Positions 34,453 through 43,666 of a stretch of 64,000 bases of DNA are shown here, in pieces; position 1 is the first letter of the stretch; each line of letters starts with the position of its first letter. A program made the position numbers and the translations under genes. Below the pieces are notes generated by a model that was not told the origin of the DNA, searched no databases, and saw nothing but the letters and a program-made list of their open reading frames with translations. Source of the stretch: Alphaproteobacteria bacterium (GTDB taxonomy: Bacteria; Pseudomonadota; Alphaproteobacteria; Reyranellales; Reyranellaceae); assembly GCA_017307275.1 (NCBI GenBank), contig JAFKFK010000030.1:17892-81891 (forward strand), written 5' to 3'.

Positions 34453-35181
34453 ATGGATTTCGATTCCCTCAGGACCACCCAGGACGACGTCGTCCGCGAT
34501 GGCGCCGGCGTAGAGGCCTATCGCCAGCCGGCAGACCTGATCGATTCAGGACACCCCGAGATCGTTGCCTATGCAAGACGAGTTGCAGGCGAGGGCGGTG
34601 ACAAAGAAAGGGCATTGCGCCTCTACTACGCCGTTCGCGACGATCTGCGTTACGACCCCTACAACACGCCAATGAAGCGCGAGGCCTATCGGGCCAGCGC
34701 GACGCTCGCGTCCGGGCACGGCTACTGCGTGAACAAGGCCGGCGTGCTGGCGGCAGTTTGTCGGGCTGCAGGGATCCCGGCGCGGGTCGGCTATGCCGAC
34801 GTGCGCAACCACATGACGACCCAGCGGCTGGCCGAGCTGATGGGCTGCGATGTCTTCTACTATCACGGCTACACCGACGTCTGGCTCGACGGGCGCTGGG
34901 TCAAGGCGACACCGGCCTTCAATCGCGAGCTGACCGAGAAGTTCGGTCTGAAGCCGCTCGATTGGGATGCTGTGGGCGACTCGATCTATCACCCGTTCGA
35001 TCTCAGCGGCCGGCGGCATATGGAGTACCTCGCCTATCGTGGCGTGTTCGCCGATATTCCGTTCGACGAGATCCGCGACGCTTTCCGCCACTACTACCCG
35101 CGCATGACTCGAGCACAGGAAGAAATGCCGTTGGGCGGCGATTTCGGCGCCGAGGGTGCTGCGGAAGCCAAGCCAAAGTGA
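34453..35181 (+). CDS. Transglutaminase-like protein
   Basis: The 242-residue protein has the Cys-His core of the transglutaminase-like superfamily: Cys in GHGYCVNKAGVLAAVCRAAGIPARVG and His in YYHGYTDVWLDGRW. The usual DP(T/S) after the His segment is instead KATPAFN, a variant that I think belongs to a recognised subfamily. It may be a peptidase or amidase rather than a crosslinker. There is no signal peptide, so it should be cytoplasmic. No strong Shine-Dalgarno precedes the ATG. Confidence 0.75.
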   Translation: MDFDSLRTTQDDVVRDGAGVEAYRQPADLIDSGHPEIVAYARRVAGEGGDKERALRLYYAVRDDLRYDPYNTPMKREAYRASATLASGHGYCVNKAGVLAAVCRAAGIPARVGYADVRNHMTTQRLAELMGCDVFYYHGYTDVWLDGRWVKATPAFNRELTEKFGLKPLDWDAVGDSIYHPFDLSGRRHMEYLAYRGVFADIPFDEIRDAFRHYYPRMTRAQEEMPLGGDFGAEGAAEAKPK

Positions 35182-35188
35182 CGCCGAC

Positions 35189-36403
35189 GTGACGTTGAAG
35201 CCGCGGTCGGCCGCATATATCGCCCTGCTGGTGGCGCTGGGCAGCTTCGGCCCGCTCACCATGAGCATCTACACACCGGTCATGCCGTCGGTCGGGCATG
35301 ACCTCGTGGCGACTCCTGACAGTGTAAAGCTGACGCTGACGACCTACATGATCGGCTTCGCAGTGGGGCAGCTTTTCTACGGGCCCTTGAGCGATCGCTA
35401 CGGCCGGCGGCCGGTCCTGCTGGGCGGACTTCTTTTCTTTACGCTGACTACATTCGCCTGCTCGTTTGCCCCCTCCATCGGCGGGCTGATTGGCCTGCGT
35501 ATCCTGCAGGGGTTGGGGGCGGCCTCCGGGTCGGTGCTCGGCCGGGCGCTGACGCGCGATGCCTACACGTTCAAGGAAATGCCCCTGGTGATGAGCTGGA
35601 TCTCGCTCGCGCAGAACATCGCTCCGTCGCTGGCCCCCATGATCGGCGGCTTCCTGGGCGAATGGGCGAGCTGGCGGGCGACTTTCTGGTTCGTCGGCGG
35701 CTTCGGCACGATCCTGTTCCTGGTCGTTCTCGCGGGCCTCGGCGAGACCAACAAGTTCCGGAGCGAACGGGTCGATCTCAAGAGCCTGTTGCGAGGGTCG
35801 GGCGAGATGCTGCGCGACCGCCGCTTCCTCGGCCACATCCTGCCCCTGGGTTTCGCCTTTGCCATGAACTTCGGCATGCTGGCCGGCGTTCCATTCATCC
35901 TGCAGGAGAGCCTGGGATTCAGCCCGCGTGAGTTCGGGCTGATCGTGTTGCTCTCGGTGGGCGGCTTCACCGCGGGCACCTTTGTGAACAACCGACTGGT
36001 GGGGCGCGTTGCGCCAGCAACCATCATCCAGTTCTCGGGCTGGTTCCACGTGGCGGCACTCGTAGGCATGGCCGCACTTTCGCTCTCCGAAGTTGTGACC
36101 TGGTGGGCGATCGTAGGGCCTCACATGGTGTTGAGCTTCGGCACGGGCATGATCGTGGCTAACGCCAATGCGGGTGCCGTCGGCATGTTTCCCAAGCTTG
36201 CCGGTACGGCATCGTCGCTGGCAGGGCTCGCGCAGATGGGCATGGGCGCCATGGGCACCGTGACGGTGGCGGGACTGGCGATTGTGGGCAGCCGCTACGT
36301 TGCGATGCCGCTGGTGATCGGCCTTGCGCCCTTCGCCATTGCGACGCTCTGGAGCGCACGCTTGCTGAAACACGGCTCCACGAGCGTCACACTGCCCGAC
36401 TGA
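35189..36403 (+). CDS. MFS transporter, Bcr/CflA drug-resistance type
   Basis: The protein of about 404 residues has twelve hydrophobic segments and Bcr/CflA landmarks: MSIYTPVMPSVGHDL, GFAVGQLFYGPLSDRYGRRPVLLGGL, and RILQGLGAASGSVLGRALTRD. It would export a drug or small metabolite by proton exchange. The start is uncertain: GTG at 35189 lies after the upstream stop, and GTG at 35156 overlaps that gene by 26 bases; neither has a good ribosome binding site. The 3' end overlaps the convergent methyltransferase by 17 bases. Confidence 0.85.
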   Translation: MTLKPRSAAYIALLVALGSFGPLTMSIYTPVMPSVGHDLVATPDSVKLTLTTYMIGFAVGQLFYGPLSDRYGRRPVLLGGLLFFTLTTFACSFAPSIGGLIGLRILQGLGAASGSVLGRALTRDAYTFKEMPLVMSWISLAQNIAPSLAPMIGGFLGEWASWRATFWFVGGFGTILFLVVLAGLGETNKFRSERVDLKSLLRGSGEMLRDRRFLGHILPLGFAFAMNFGMLAGVPFILQESLGFSPREFGLIVLLSVGGFTAGTFVNNRLVGRVAPATIIQFSGWFHVAALVGMAALSLSEVVTWWAIVGPHMVLSFGTGMIVANANAGAVGMFPKLAGTASSLAGLAQMGMGAMGTVTVAGLAIVGSRYVAMPLVIGLAPFAIATLWSARLLKHGSTSVTLPD

Positions 36404-37205
36404 CTATTTCCGTCGGCGCAAAGATGCCGCGCTCGACCATGGCAGCCATGTTGGCGAGCTTCTGAGACGCCGTCGGACCCATGACAATCGGCAGCCCCAG
36501 ACCCGGCGGACCAGCCTGTGCAGCTCGCCGTCGCATCGACTCGAGAGCGAACTCCCGGCGACTGCGCTTTTTGACGACCGTGAAGCCGGCCGTACGAAGC
36601 ATCGTTTCGTACGACGCTGCACTCTCGAGATGGCTGGTCGCCGGCTCGGACGCCCACGGCACGGGATAGCTGATCTCGCCTTTGCCTTCGCGCATGACAT
36701 CGTAGATGGCGAAAATGCCGCCTGGCTTCAGGACACGATGGACTTCCGCAAAGACTGCCGCTTTGTCCGGAATGTTCATGCCGACATGCAGCATGTAGGC
36801 GCCGTCAAAAGTCGCGTCTGCAAAGGCCAGGGCGGTGGCGCTTCCCTGCCGGTAGGTGACCGAATCCCCGATGCCGACGCGCTGCGAAAGCCGCTGAGCG
36901 ATCTCCACGTACTCAGGTGTCAGGTCGATGCCGTCGATCCTCCAGCCACGCTCAGACGAAAAGTAACGCGAAGGGCCGCCGATGCCACTGCCGATGTCGA
37001 GGCAGCGGGAGCCCGGCGGCAAATCGATCTGGTCACCGAGGTCCTTGGTCGCCGGCCGGCCACCGATATGGAACTCGTCGACGAGGGCCAGATCAGTGTG
37101 GCTGAGACGGTCCAGATCCTTGCCGGCTGCCTTCAAGGCATCGAGGATCGCGCGCTCCAGCGATCCGTGCTCGTAATGTCGGGCGACGTCTTGCTCATGC
37201 GTCAT
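36387..37205 (-). CDS. Class I SAM-dependent methyltransferase
   Basis: The ATG at 37205 is preceded by GGAGGATCGTC, so the longer upstream frame is not used. The 272-residue protein has SAM motif I LDIGSGIGGPSRYF, the acidic motif IDGIDLTPEYVEIA, and motif IV-like ATFDGAYMLHVGMNI, then VLKPGGIFAIYDVM. This is the ubiquinone/menaquinone or sarcosine-type (UbiE-like) group. It methylates a small molecule, unknown here. It overlaps the convergent MFS gene by 17 bases. Confidence 0.85.
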   Translation of the reverse strand: MTHEQDVARHYEHGSLERAILDALKAAGKDLDRLSHTDLALVDEFHIGGRPATKDLGDQIDLPPGSRCLDIGSGIGGPSRYFSSERGWRIDGIDLTPEYVEIAQRLSQRVGIGDSVTYRQGSATALAFADATFDGAYMLHVGMNIPDKAAVFAEVHRVLKPGGIFAIYDVMREGKGEISYPVPWASEPATSHLESAASYETMLRTAGFTVVKKRSRREFALESMRRRAAQAGPPGLGLPIVMGPTASQKLANMAAMVERGIFAPTEIVSRAV

Positions 37206-37338
37206 GACGATCCTCCGCTGAGCGAAAGCCTGAAGGAGTGGATGAAAGCGCGACAGCGACCTTTTCTCGGGTAACGACGAGACTTCCCGCCGCCGACCCT
37301 CTTGGGGTACATCCTGCGCTGCATCAGGAAGAGAGGAA

Positions 37339-38262
37339 ATGTCGATGGCGAACATGCTGAAGGACAAGGTCGTGCTGGTCACCGGCGCGGGCGGTGGTAT
37401 CGGCCGTGAGATGGCAATCCTGGCGGCCAAGGAAGGCGCCAAGGTGGTGGTCAACGATCTTGGTGGCGCGGTCGACGGCGAGGGCAGCGGTAACGTCAGC
37501 CCGGCGCAGAAGGTCTGCGACGAGATCAAGGCGTTCGGCGGTCAGGCCGTTCCCAATGGCGACAGCGTTGCCGATCCGGCCGGCGCGGAGCGCATGATCA
37601 AGGCTGGCGTCGAGAACTTTGGCCGCATCGACGGCGTCATCAACAATGCCGGCATCCTGCGCGACCGCATTTTCCATCGCATGAGCCACATGGATTGGAA
37701 GATGGTGATCGACGTGCATCTGAACGGCTCGTTCAACACCAGCCGCGCTGCCGCCAACTATTTCAAGGAGCAGAAGTCGGGTGCCTTCGTGCACTTCACC
37801 TCGACGTCGGGTCTCGTCGGCAACTTCGGCCAGGCCAACTATTCGGCGGCCAAGATGGGCGTCATCGGCCTGTCGCGTTCGATTGCGCTCGACATGGCGG
37901 CCTTCAATGTCCGTTCCAACTGCATCTCGCCGTTCGCCTGGACACGCATGATCGGCACTATTCCTGCCGACACCGAAGCGCAGAAGGTGCGGCTCGAGCG
38001 GTCCAAGCGCATGACGCCGGCCAAGATCGCGCCGATGGCAGTGTTCCTGCTCTCCGATGCAGCTGAGGGAATCTCTTCGCAGATCTTCGGCGTGCGCATG
38101 AACGAGATCATGCTGTTCAATGCCAACCGCCCGGTGCGCTCGGTGCACAACTCCGACGGCTGGACCCTCGAAGCGATTGCCGAGCACGCAGTGCCGTCGA
38201 TGAAGCCCTTCTTCACCGACCTCAAGCGCTCGCCGGAATACTTCACCTGGGATCCGATCTGA
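37339..38262 (+). CDS. SDR oxidoreductase, 3-hydroxyacyl-CoA dehydrogenase type (HSD17B4-like)
   Basis: The 307-residue protein is an SDR with the extended second strand seen in peroxisomal multifunctional enzyme type 2: TGAGGGIGREMA, VVNDLGGAVDGEG, NNAGILRDRIFHRM, Ser in FTSTSG, and YSAAKMG. It probably oxidises a 3-hydroxyacyl-CoA with NAD. The C-terminal extension (about 250-307) is typical of the group and lacks hydratase or SCP domains. The M20 peptidase gene follows 15 bases later on the same strand. Confidence 0.88.
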   Translation: MSMANMLKDKVVLVTGAGGGIGREMAILAAKEGAKVVVNDLGGAVDGEGSGNVSPAQKVCDEIKAFGGQAVPNGDSVADPAGAERMIKAGVENFGRIDGVINNAGILRDRIFHRMSHMDWKMVIDVHLNGSFNTSRAAANYFKEQKSGAFVHFTSTSGLVGNFGQANYSAAKMGVIGLSRSIALDMAAFNVRSNCISPFAWTRMIGTIPADTEAQKVRLERSKRMTPAKIAPMAVFLLSDAAEGISSQIFGVRMNEIMLFNANRPVRSVHNSDGWTLEAIAEHAVPSMKPFFTDLKRSPEYFTWDPI

Positions 38263-38277
38263 GAGAGGCTTAGACCA

Positions 38278-39438
38278 ATGGCCGCCGAGAGGATGAAGAA
38301 CGAACCCAAGATCGATGCCGATGAAGTTCTCGGCGGCATCGTTGAATGGGTGAGCATCGAAAGCCCGAGCCACGACGCCAAGTCGGTCAACAAGGTCGTT
38401 GATCACGTCGAAGGCCAGTTCCGCGACCTCGGGCTGAAGCTCGAGCGTATCCCGGGACGGGACGGGTTCGGTGATATCCTCGAGGCGAAGACTCCTGCAG
38501 GGTGGAGCCAGGGCGAGGGCAAGGGCATCCTGATCCTCGCCCATCTCGATACCGTGCATCCCATCGGCATGATCGAGAAGGAGCTGAAGGTGCGTCGCGA
38601 AGGCGACAGCATCTTCGGTCCCGGCATCTACGACATGAAGGCAGGCGGCTACATCGCCTATTACGCGCTGCGCCACCTGATCCGGCAGGGCAAGCGCACC
38701 AAGCTGCCCGTTACTTTCCTGTTCATCCCCGAGGAAGAGGTCGGCAGCCCGACGTCGCGGGCGCGCATCGAGGAGGCCGCCAAGGGCCACAAGTACGCCC
38801 TGGTCATGGAGCCGGGCCGCGATGGCGACAAGGTCGTGACCTCACGCAAGGGCGTCGGCCGCTTCACGCTGACGGTGAAAGGCCGCGCCGCGCATTCCGG
38901 TGTTCGTCATCAGGACGGGCGCAGCGCCATTCTCGAAATGGCGCGGCAGATCGAGCGCATTGAAGGCAAGACCGACTATGCCCGCGGCATCACCTGCAAC
39001 GTTGGTCTGATCCGTGGCGGCACCGGTGTGAACGTGACGCCGGCCGAGTGCGTGGCCGATGTCGACCTGCGCGTGCCGAGCCAGCAGCTTGCCGAGGAAA
39101 TGACCCACTGGTTCCTGAACCTGGAGCCGATCGGCAAGGATGTCGAACTCTCGGTCGAAGGTGGCATGAATCGGCCGCCCTACCAGAAGGACGCCGGTAT
39201 CACGGCGCTCTTCGAGAAGGCGCAGGCGATCTACCGCGAGATCGGCAAGGAGCTGAACGACGTACCGCTTACCGGTGGTGGCAGCGACGGCAACTTCACG
39301 GCAGCGCTGGGCATCCCGACCCTCGACGGCCTTGGTGCCGACGGCAAGGGCGCCCATGCCATCGACGAGCAGATCTACTATTCGTCGCTGGTCCCGCGGA
39401 CCTATCTCTGCGCGCGACTGCTGGAGACGCTGGACTGA
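38278..39438 (+). CDS. M20 family metallopeptidase (glutamate carboxypeptidase-like)
   Basis: The 386-residue protein has the zinc-site motifs of M20 enzymes: LAHLDTVHP (His), PGIYDMKAGGY (bridging Asp), FIPEEEVGSP (catalytic Glu and ligand), and a C-terminal His in GKGAHAIDEQI. The dimerisation domain includes GRAAHSGVRHQDGRSAI. It resembles carboxypeptidase G2-type deacylases, which release glutamate or other amino acids from N-acyl conjugates. No signal peptide is evident, so it is cytoplasmic. It is probably co-transcribed with the upstream SDR. Confidence 0.9.
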   Translation: MAAERMKNEPKIDADEVLGGIVEWVSIESPSHDAKSVNKVVDHVEGQFRDLGLKLERIPGRDGFGDILEAKTPAGWSQGEGKGILILAHLDTVHPIGMIEKELKVRREGDSIFGPGIYDMKAGGYIAYYALRHLIRQGKRTKLPVTFLFIPEEEVGSPTSRARIEEAAKGHKYALVMEPGRDGDKVVTSRKGVGRFTLTVKGRAAHSGVRHQDGRSAILEMARQIERIEGKTDYARGITCNVGLIRGGTGVNVTPAECVADVDLRVPSQQLAEEMTHWFLNLEPIGKDVELSVEGGMNRPPYQKDAGITALFEKAQAIYREIGKELNDVPLTGGGSDGNFTAALGIPTLDGLGADGKGAHAIDEQIYYSSLVPRTYLCARLLETLD

Positions 39439-39549
39439 CTTCGCCGTTCACGGAGAGGTGAACACCGGTTGCAGCTTTCCTGCGAATTCTCTTTCTCATA
39501 GGCTACACTTCATAGTTGAATTGCCCGCATCAACTGTGAGGCAAGCGCT

Positions 39550-41046
39550 ATGTCGATGCCATTCGTTGATCGTGAGTTTACCTTTACGCAGCCTGATGGC
39601 TCCAAGCTTCAGGTTCGTGGCACCGGTAACCAGCACCAAGCTACCTTTACAACGCTCGACGGCTATACAGTCGTGCGGGAGCCCGTATCCGGCTTCTATC
39701 AGTATGCGCGGGAAGTAGGTATCGCTCACCCGCAGCCCACGGGTATCCGAGCCGGGGCCACGGCGCCGTCGGCTTTGGGGCTGCCTCCTGCCGTAAAGCC
39801 ACCATCCACGTCCTCGGGAGGCCAAGCCTTCGTTTCTGCTGGCTTGCCGCGATCACGCTCGCGCTGGCAGGTGAGGCGAGAACAATTTCGCCTTCAATCC
39901 TTGGCGGCGATTGCGAACGGGGTCGCGGCACCTGCACCACCACAGCGGCAAACTGTGGGTACCTTCGTCGGCCTGTGTCTGCTGGTTCAGTTTCCTGACG
40001 AGCCAGGCACGATCAGCGAAGCTGAGGTTGACGATTTCTGCAACAAGCCGGGCTACTCTGGGTTCGGCAACAACGGTTCGATGCGCGACTACTTCTTCGA
40101 CGTATCCGACGGAAAGCTCACTTACACGAATATCGTCGCCCCCTGGTACACGGCAACAAAGCCGAAGACGTACTACACCGACGAAGCAGTCGAGTATCCT
40201 TTGCGGGCTCGTGAGCTCATTCTCGAAACCCTTGCCTTCCATCGTGCCCAGGGCTTTGACTTCAGCAGTTTGACGGTCGATAGCCAGCGCTTCATCTATG
40301 CGATCAATGTGTTCTATGCGGGCATGCGCACGAATAATTGGTCGAAGGGCCTTTGGCCGCACGCCTATCATTTGCAGGCTCCGGTGCAGCTTGCACCAGG
40401 CAAGCTCGCCAACGACTATCAGATTACAGATATGTCGTCGGAACTTACCCTTGGGACGTTCTGCCACGAGAACGGCCACATGATTTGCGATTTTCCCGAT
40501 CTCTATGACTATGGAAACGAATCAAACGGTGTCGGCCACTACTGTCTGATGTGTGGTGGGGCGAATGCCAACCCGAAGAATCCGACGCGCGTCGGGGCGT
40601 ATCTCAGGCACGCAGCCGGCTGGGCAACGAAGGTGTCCGGTATGCCTGCTGGCGCCAGTATCAGCTTGGCTGCTGACAGAAACGAGTTCGGGTTGCTTCG
40701 ACGGAACAGGACTCAATACTTTATCGTCGAGAATCGCGCTCAGGTCGGTCGTGATGCCAGCATTCCCGATGCTGGCCTGGCGATCTGGAAGATCGACGAG
40801 ACGGGCAACAACAGCAATGAGGCGATGACGGCCGACTCGCACTATGAATGTTCGCTAGTGCAGGCCGATGGCCTGACCGATCTCGAGATGGGCGCCAACA
40901 ACGGCGGCCCCGGCGATCTCTACGGTCAGGGGGCTGTCTTCTCCTCGCAAAGTCGACCTGGCAGTACCTGGTGGGATGGTACCGCCTCAGGTCTCAATAT
41001 CCGGAACATCAGTGCTCCGGGACCAGTCATTACCTTCTCGACCTGA
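39550..41046 (+). CDS. M6 family metalloprotease domain protein
   Basis: The 498-residue protein has the M6 (immune inhibitor A type) zinc site HENGHMICDFPDLYD at 306-320, preceded by a region with FVGLCLLVQFPDEPG and a Pro-rich linker. The C-terminal portion has YFIVENRAQVG and GLAIWKIDE, typical for M6. No signal peptide is visible at either possible start, although M6 enzymes are usually secreted, so it may be cytoplasmic, leave by another route, or be misassigned at the N-terminus. Sampled lines of the gene are about 52-57 percent GC, lower than neighbouring genes (about 63 percent), which suggests transfer. A 6-10-6 inverted repeat at 39514-39535 precedes it. Confidence 0.85.
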   Translation: MSMPFVDREFTFTQPDGSKLQVRGTGNQHQATFTTLDGYTVVREPVSGFYQYAREVGIAHPQPTGIRAGATAPSALGLPPAVKPPSTSSGGQAFVSAGLPRSRSRWQVRREQFRLQSLAAIANGVAAPAPPQRQTVGTFVGLCLLVQFPDEPGTISEAEVDDFCNKPGYSGFGNNGSMRDYFFDVSDGKLTYTNIVAPWYTATKPKTYYTDEAVEYPLRARELILETLAFHRAQGFDFSSLTVDSQRFIYAINVFYAGMRTNNWSKGLWPHAYHLQAPVQLAPGKLANDYQITDMSSELTLGTFCHENGHMICDFPDLYDYGNESNGVGHYCLMCGGANANPKNPTRVGAYLRHAAGWATKVSGMPAGASISLAADRNEFGLLRRNRTQYFIVENRAQVGRDASIPDAGLAIWKIDETGNNSNEAMTADSHYECSLVQADGLTDLEMGANNGGPGDLYGQGAVFSSQSRPGSTWWDGTASGLNIRNISAPGPVITFST

Positions 41047-41056
41047 GGGCAACCGT

Positions 41057-41671
41057 TCAGTAGGCAGCCGTAAAGCGTCGGCGGAGGTGCCGGGGCTTTT
41101 CGATCTCGTCGACGATGGCGATCGCGAAATCCTCGTAGCTGATCTGGCTTTGACCTTCCTCGTCTTCGAGCAGATCGTCGCCGCCCAGGCGGAATTCGCC
41201 GGTGCGCTCGCCGGCGCGGATCGAGGCGGCAGGCGAAATCGCCGTCCAGTCGAGGTCGGTCACCTTGCGAAGCTCCGCAAGCGCCAGGGACGCGGGCTTG
41301 GAGGTCGGCGGCTGGACTCCTCTGTCGGCCATATGGTCGAGATGCGTGCGGCCGTCGGATCGTAACAGGCTGCCGGCGCCGACCACGAACAGAGCGCGCT
41401 TTACGCCAGAGCGGCGCACGGCGTCGAGGACGTCGCGGATATTGGCTTCGTTCCATTTGACCGAAACGATGATGGCCGCATGGCCCGCGAGAATCGCGGC
41501 GAGGTTGGCGGCATCCGTCGTGCTGCCCTGCCTCACGGTCATGCCAGCGCGGGGTTTCATCTTGGAAGCATCGCGCGTGAGGGCCGTGACCGCGTGGCCA
41601 CGCGAAAGCGCCTCGGTGAGAACACGGCTGCCGATATTTCCGGTCGCGCCAATCAATGCAATGTCGGTCAT
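41057..41671 (-). CDS. NAD(P)-binding atypical SDR (NmrA-like)
   Basis: The 204-residue protein starts with the Rossmann motif IALIGATGNIGSRVLTEA and lacks the classical YxxxK pair, as in NmrA-like and NAD(P)H-sensing SDR proteins. Later text includes VIVSVKWNE-like IIVSVKWNEAN and SPAASIRAGERTG. It could be a redox sensor or reductase; the substrate is unknown. It overlaps the upstream hydrolase gene by four bases (ATGA) and is therefore the second gene of a leftward pair. Confidence 0.8.
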   Translation of the reverse strand: MTDIALIGATGNIGSRVLTEALSRGHAVTALTRDASKMKPRAGMTVRQGSTTDAANLAAILAGHAAIIVSVKWNEANIRDVLDAVRRSGVKRALFVVGAGSLLRSDGRTHLDHMADRGVQPPTSKPASLALAELRKVTDLDWTAISPAASIRAGERTGEFRLGGDDLLEDEEGQSQISYEDFAIAIVDEIEKPRHLRRRFTAAY

Positions 41672-42567
41672 CTTTGAGTTGCTTTCATAAGATCGCGTAG
41701 CGCCGCCACCGTATCGGCAGGCGCTTCTTGCGGAACGTTGTGGCCGATCCCGGGAAGGATCCGCCGTTGATAGGGGCCGGTGAAATGACCGGCTTGCTGG
41801 TCCATCTTCGGTGCTGGGCCGACGCCATCGTGGCCGCCGTGCAAGTTGATGGTGGGTACGGAAATCTTCGGTTGTTTGGCGAGCTCGGCTTCGATGGGTT
41901 CCAGTGCAGGATCACCTTTCGCATAAGCGTAGCGATGGCGATAGGACTGGATTACCACGTCGACGAAATCGGGATTGTCGAAGGAAGTCGCTGACCGTTC
42001 GAACGTTGCATCGTCGAACGTCCATTCGGGCGACCAGAGCTTCCAGAGGAGCTTGCAGATATCGCGGCGGTTCTTGGCAAGTCCAGCCTGTCCGCGCTCC
42101 GTATGAAAATAATACTGGTACCAGAAGCGATGTTCTGCGGCTGCCGATGCCGGTTCGGCCGAGGTGGCGATGTTCTGGATGTTGTAGCCCGTGCAGCTCA
42201 CCAGGCAGCGCGCGCGCTCGGGCCACAGGGCCGCCACGATGCAGGCGGCCCGTCCGCCCCAGTCGTAGCCGGCCAGGGCCGCCCGCTCGATTCCGAGTGC
42301 GTCCATCATCTGGCGCAGGTCGTGGCCGAGTGCTGCCTGTTCGCCCGAGCGCGGGGTTTCGGACGAGAGAAAACGCGTCGGCCCGTAGCCGCGCAGATAG
42401 GGCACCAGCACGCGGTGGCCGTCGGCCGCCAATGCCGGCGCCACGTCGTCGAACGAGCGCGCATCGTACGGAAAACCGTGCAGCAGAATGACGGCCGCGC
42501 CGTCGGCGGGGCCATGCTCCTCGTAAGCGAGTTCGAGGACGTCCGTTCGTACCGTCTTGCCTTGCAT
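41668..42567 (-). CDS. Alpha/beta hydrolase with Asp nucleophile (epoxide hydrolase/dehalogenase-like)
   Basis: The 299-residue protein has HGFPYD near the oxyanion site and an elbow GYDWGG, in which the nucleophile is Asp102 rather than Ser. This is characteristic of epoxide hydrolases and haloalkane dehalogenases. A catalytic His is in GIGHNVPQEAP. The cap region is rich in aromatic residues (FWYQYYFHTERG). The enzyme probably opens an epoxide or removes a halide. The start ATG at 42567 is standard, and the downstream NmrA-like gene overlaps it. Confidence 0.82.
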   Translation of the reverse strand: MQGKTVRTDVLELAYEEHGPADGAAVILLHGFPYDARSFDDVAPALAADGHRVLVPYLRGYGPTRFLSSETPRSGEQAALGHDLRQMMDALGIERAALAGYDWGGRAACIVAALWPERARCLVSCTGYNIQNIATSAEPASAAAEHRFWYQYYFHTERGQAGLAKNRRDICKLLWKLWSPEWTFDDATFERSATSFDNPDFVDVVIQSYRHRYAYAKGDPALEPIEAELAKQPKISVPTINLHGGHDGVGPAPKMDQQAGHFTGPYQRRILPGIGHNVPQEAPADTVAALRDLMKATQR

Positions 42568-42596
42568 GGCCGGACGATAGCGGTTCAGGAGCAGCG

Positions 42597-43598
42597 TTGA
42601 CAGGTGTTACGGCCACGCGCAGCCTCGATGCGATGAACGCGGCAAACGAGCTTCTGAGCCTGGAAGAGAAGCGGCGGCTCGGCGCCAAGTCGAACGTCGT
42701 CGGCATTTTGCTTGTGCTGCATGCCTGGGCCTTGATCCTGGGCAGCATGGCGTTTTTCGCCTGGTGGCCCAATCCCTTCACCTTCCTGCTCGGCGTGATG
42801 GTGATCGGCGGTCGCCAGCTCGGTCTCGCGATCTTGATGCATGATGCCGCTCACGGGCTCCTCTTCGCCAATCGGCGTCTCAACGATTGGGTGGGAACCT
42901 GGCTTTGCGCCTATCCGGTGTTCACGAGCCTGACCCTCTACCGGCCCTATCATCTGAAGCACCACCGCTTCACCCAGCAGGCGGAAGATCCCGACCTTGG
43001 CCTGTCGGCACCGTTTCCGATCAGCCGCACCAGCCTGCGGCGGAAGATCGTGCGCGACCTCACGGGCCAGACGGCCTACCTGCGCCGTGGCGACCAGATC
43101 CGCCGCGCCTTGGGGCCCGCCGACGCACCGCTGATTGTCCGCTTGGGACGGCTTTGGCAGCGTGAGAGAGGTGCCTTGCTGGTGAACGCGGCGATGCTGG
43201 TCGCCTGCAGCGTCGCTGGTTACTGGTGGCTCTATCCGACGCTGTGGCTGCTGCCGCTCGCCACTTGGTATCAGCTTATCAGCCGTATCCGGAACATCGC
43301 AGAGCACGCCGTCGTGCCCGATAACGACGATCTGCTGCGCAATACTCGAACGACCTACGCCAACCCGTTGGTTCGGCTCCTGGTGGCACCCTATTGGGTG
43401 AACTACCACCTGGAACACCACCTCTTCATGTTCGTGCCCTGTTGGCGGCTTCCAGAGGCGCATCGCGTCCTGCTCGCAGACGGCCGCCGCAACAGCATGG
43501 AGATTCAGCCGGGCTACTTCGCGGTGCTGAAAGCAGCGACGGCGGCATCTCTCGATGCGACGCGCGGCAGCCGGAGCGGCACCGCGCAGCACATTTGA
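42597..43598 (+). CDS. Fatty acid desaturase
   Basis: The 333-residue membrane protein has the three His boxes of the desaturase/hydroxylase family: HDAAH (about 82-86), HLKHH (about 118-122), and HLEHH (about 275-279), with hydrophobic helices between them. It inserts double bonds or hydroxyls into membrane lipid chains with O2 and a diiron site. The start is TTG at 42597 with AGGAG five bases upstream; ATG at 42633 is an alternative. A strong terminator at 43621-43646 follows. Confidence 0.88.
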   Translation: MTGVTATRSLDAMNAANELLSLEEKRRLGAKSNVVGILLVLHAWALILGSMAFFAWWPNPFTFLLGVMVIGGRQLGLAILMHDAAHGLLFANRRLNDWVGTWLCAYPVFTSLTLYRPYHLKHHRFTQQAEDPDLGLSAPFPISRTSLRRKIVRDLTGQTAYLRRGDQIRRALGPADAPLIVRLGRLWQRERGALLVNAAMLVACSVAGYWWLYPTLWLLPLATWYQLISRIRNIAEHAVVPDNDDLLRNTRTTYANPLVRLLVAPYWVNYHLEHHLFMFVPCWRLPEAHRVLLADGRRNSMEIQPGYFAVLKAATAASLDATRGSRSGTAQHI

Positions 43599-43620
43599 GG
43601 AGGCCGGCCATCCAAAAGAC

Positions 43621-43646
43621 AAAGGCGGCCCGCGGGCCGCCTTTTT
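43621..43646. terminator. Rho-independent terminator, usable in both directions
   Basis: AAAGGCGGCC, CGC, GGGCCGCCTTTTTT forms a ten-pair stem with T-tract on the plus strand and an A-rich flank that gives a T-tract on the minus strand. It terminates the desaturase gene and serves the convergent lipoprotein gene that ends at 43667. Confidence 0.85.
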
Positions 43647-43666
43647 TGCTGTTTATCTGATGCCGG

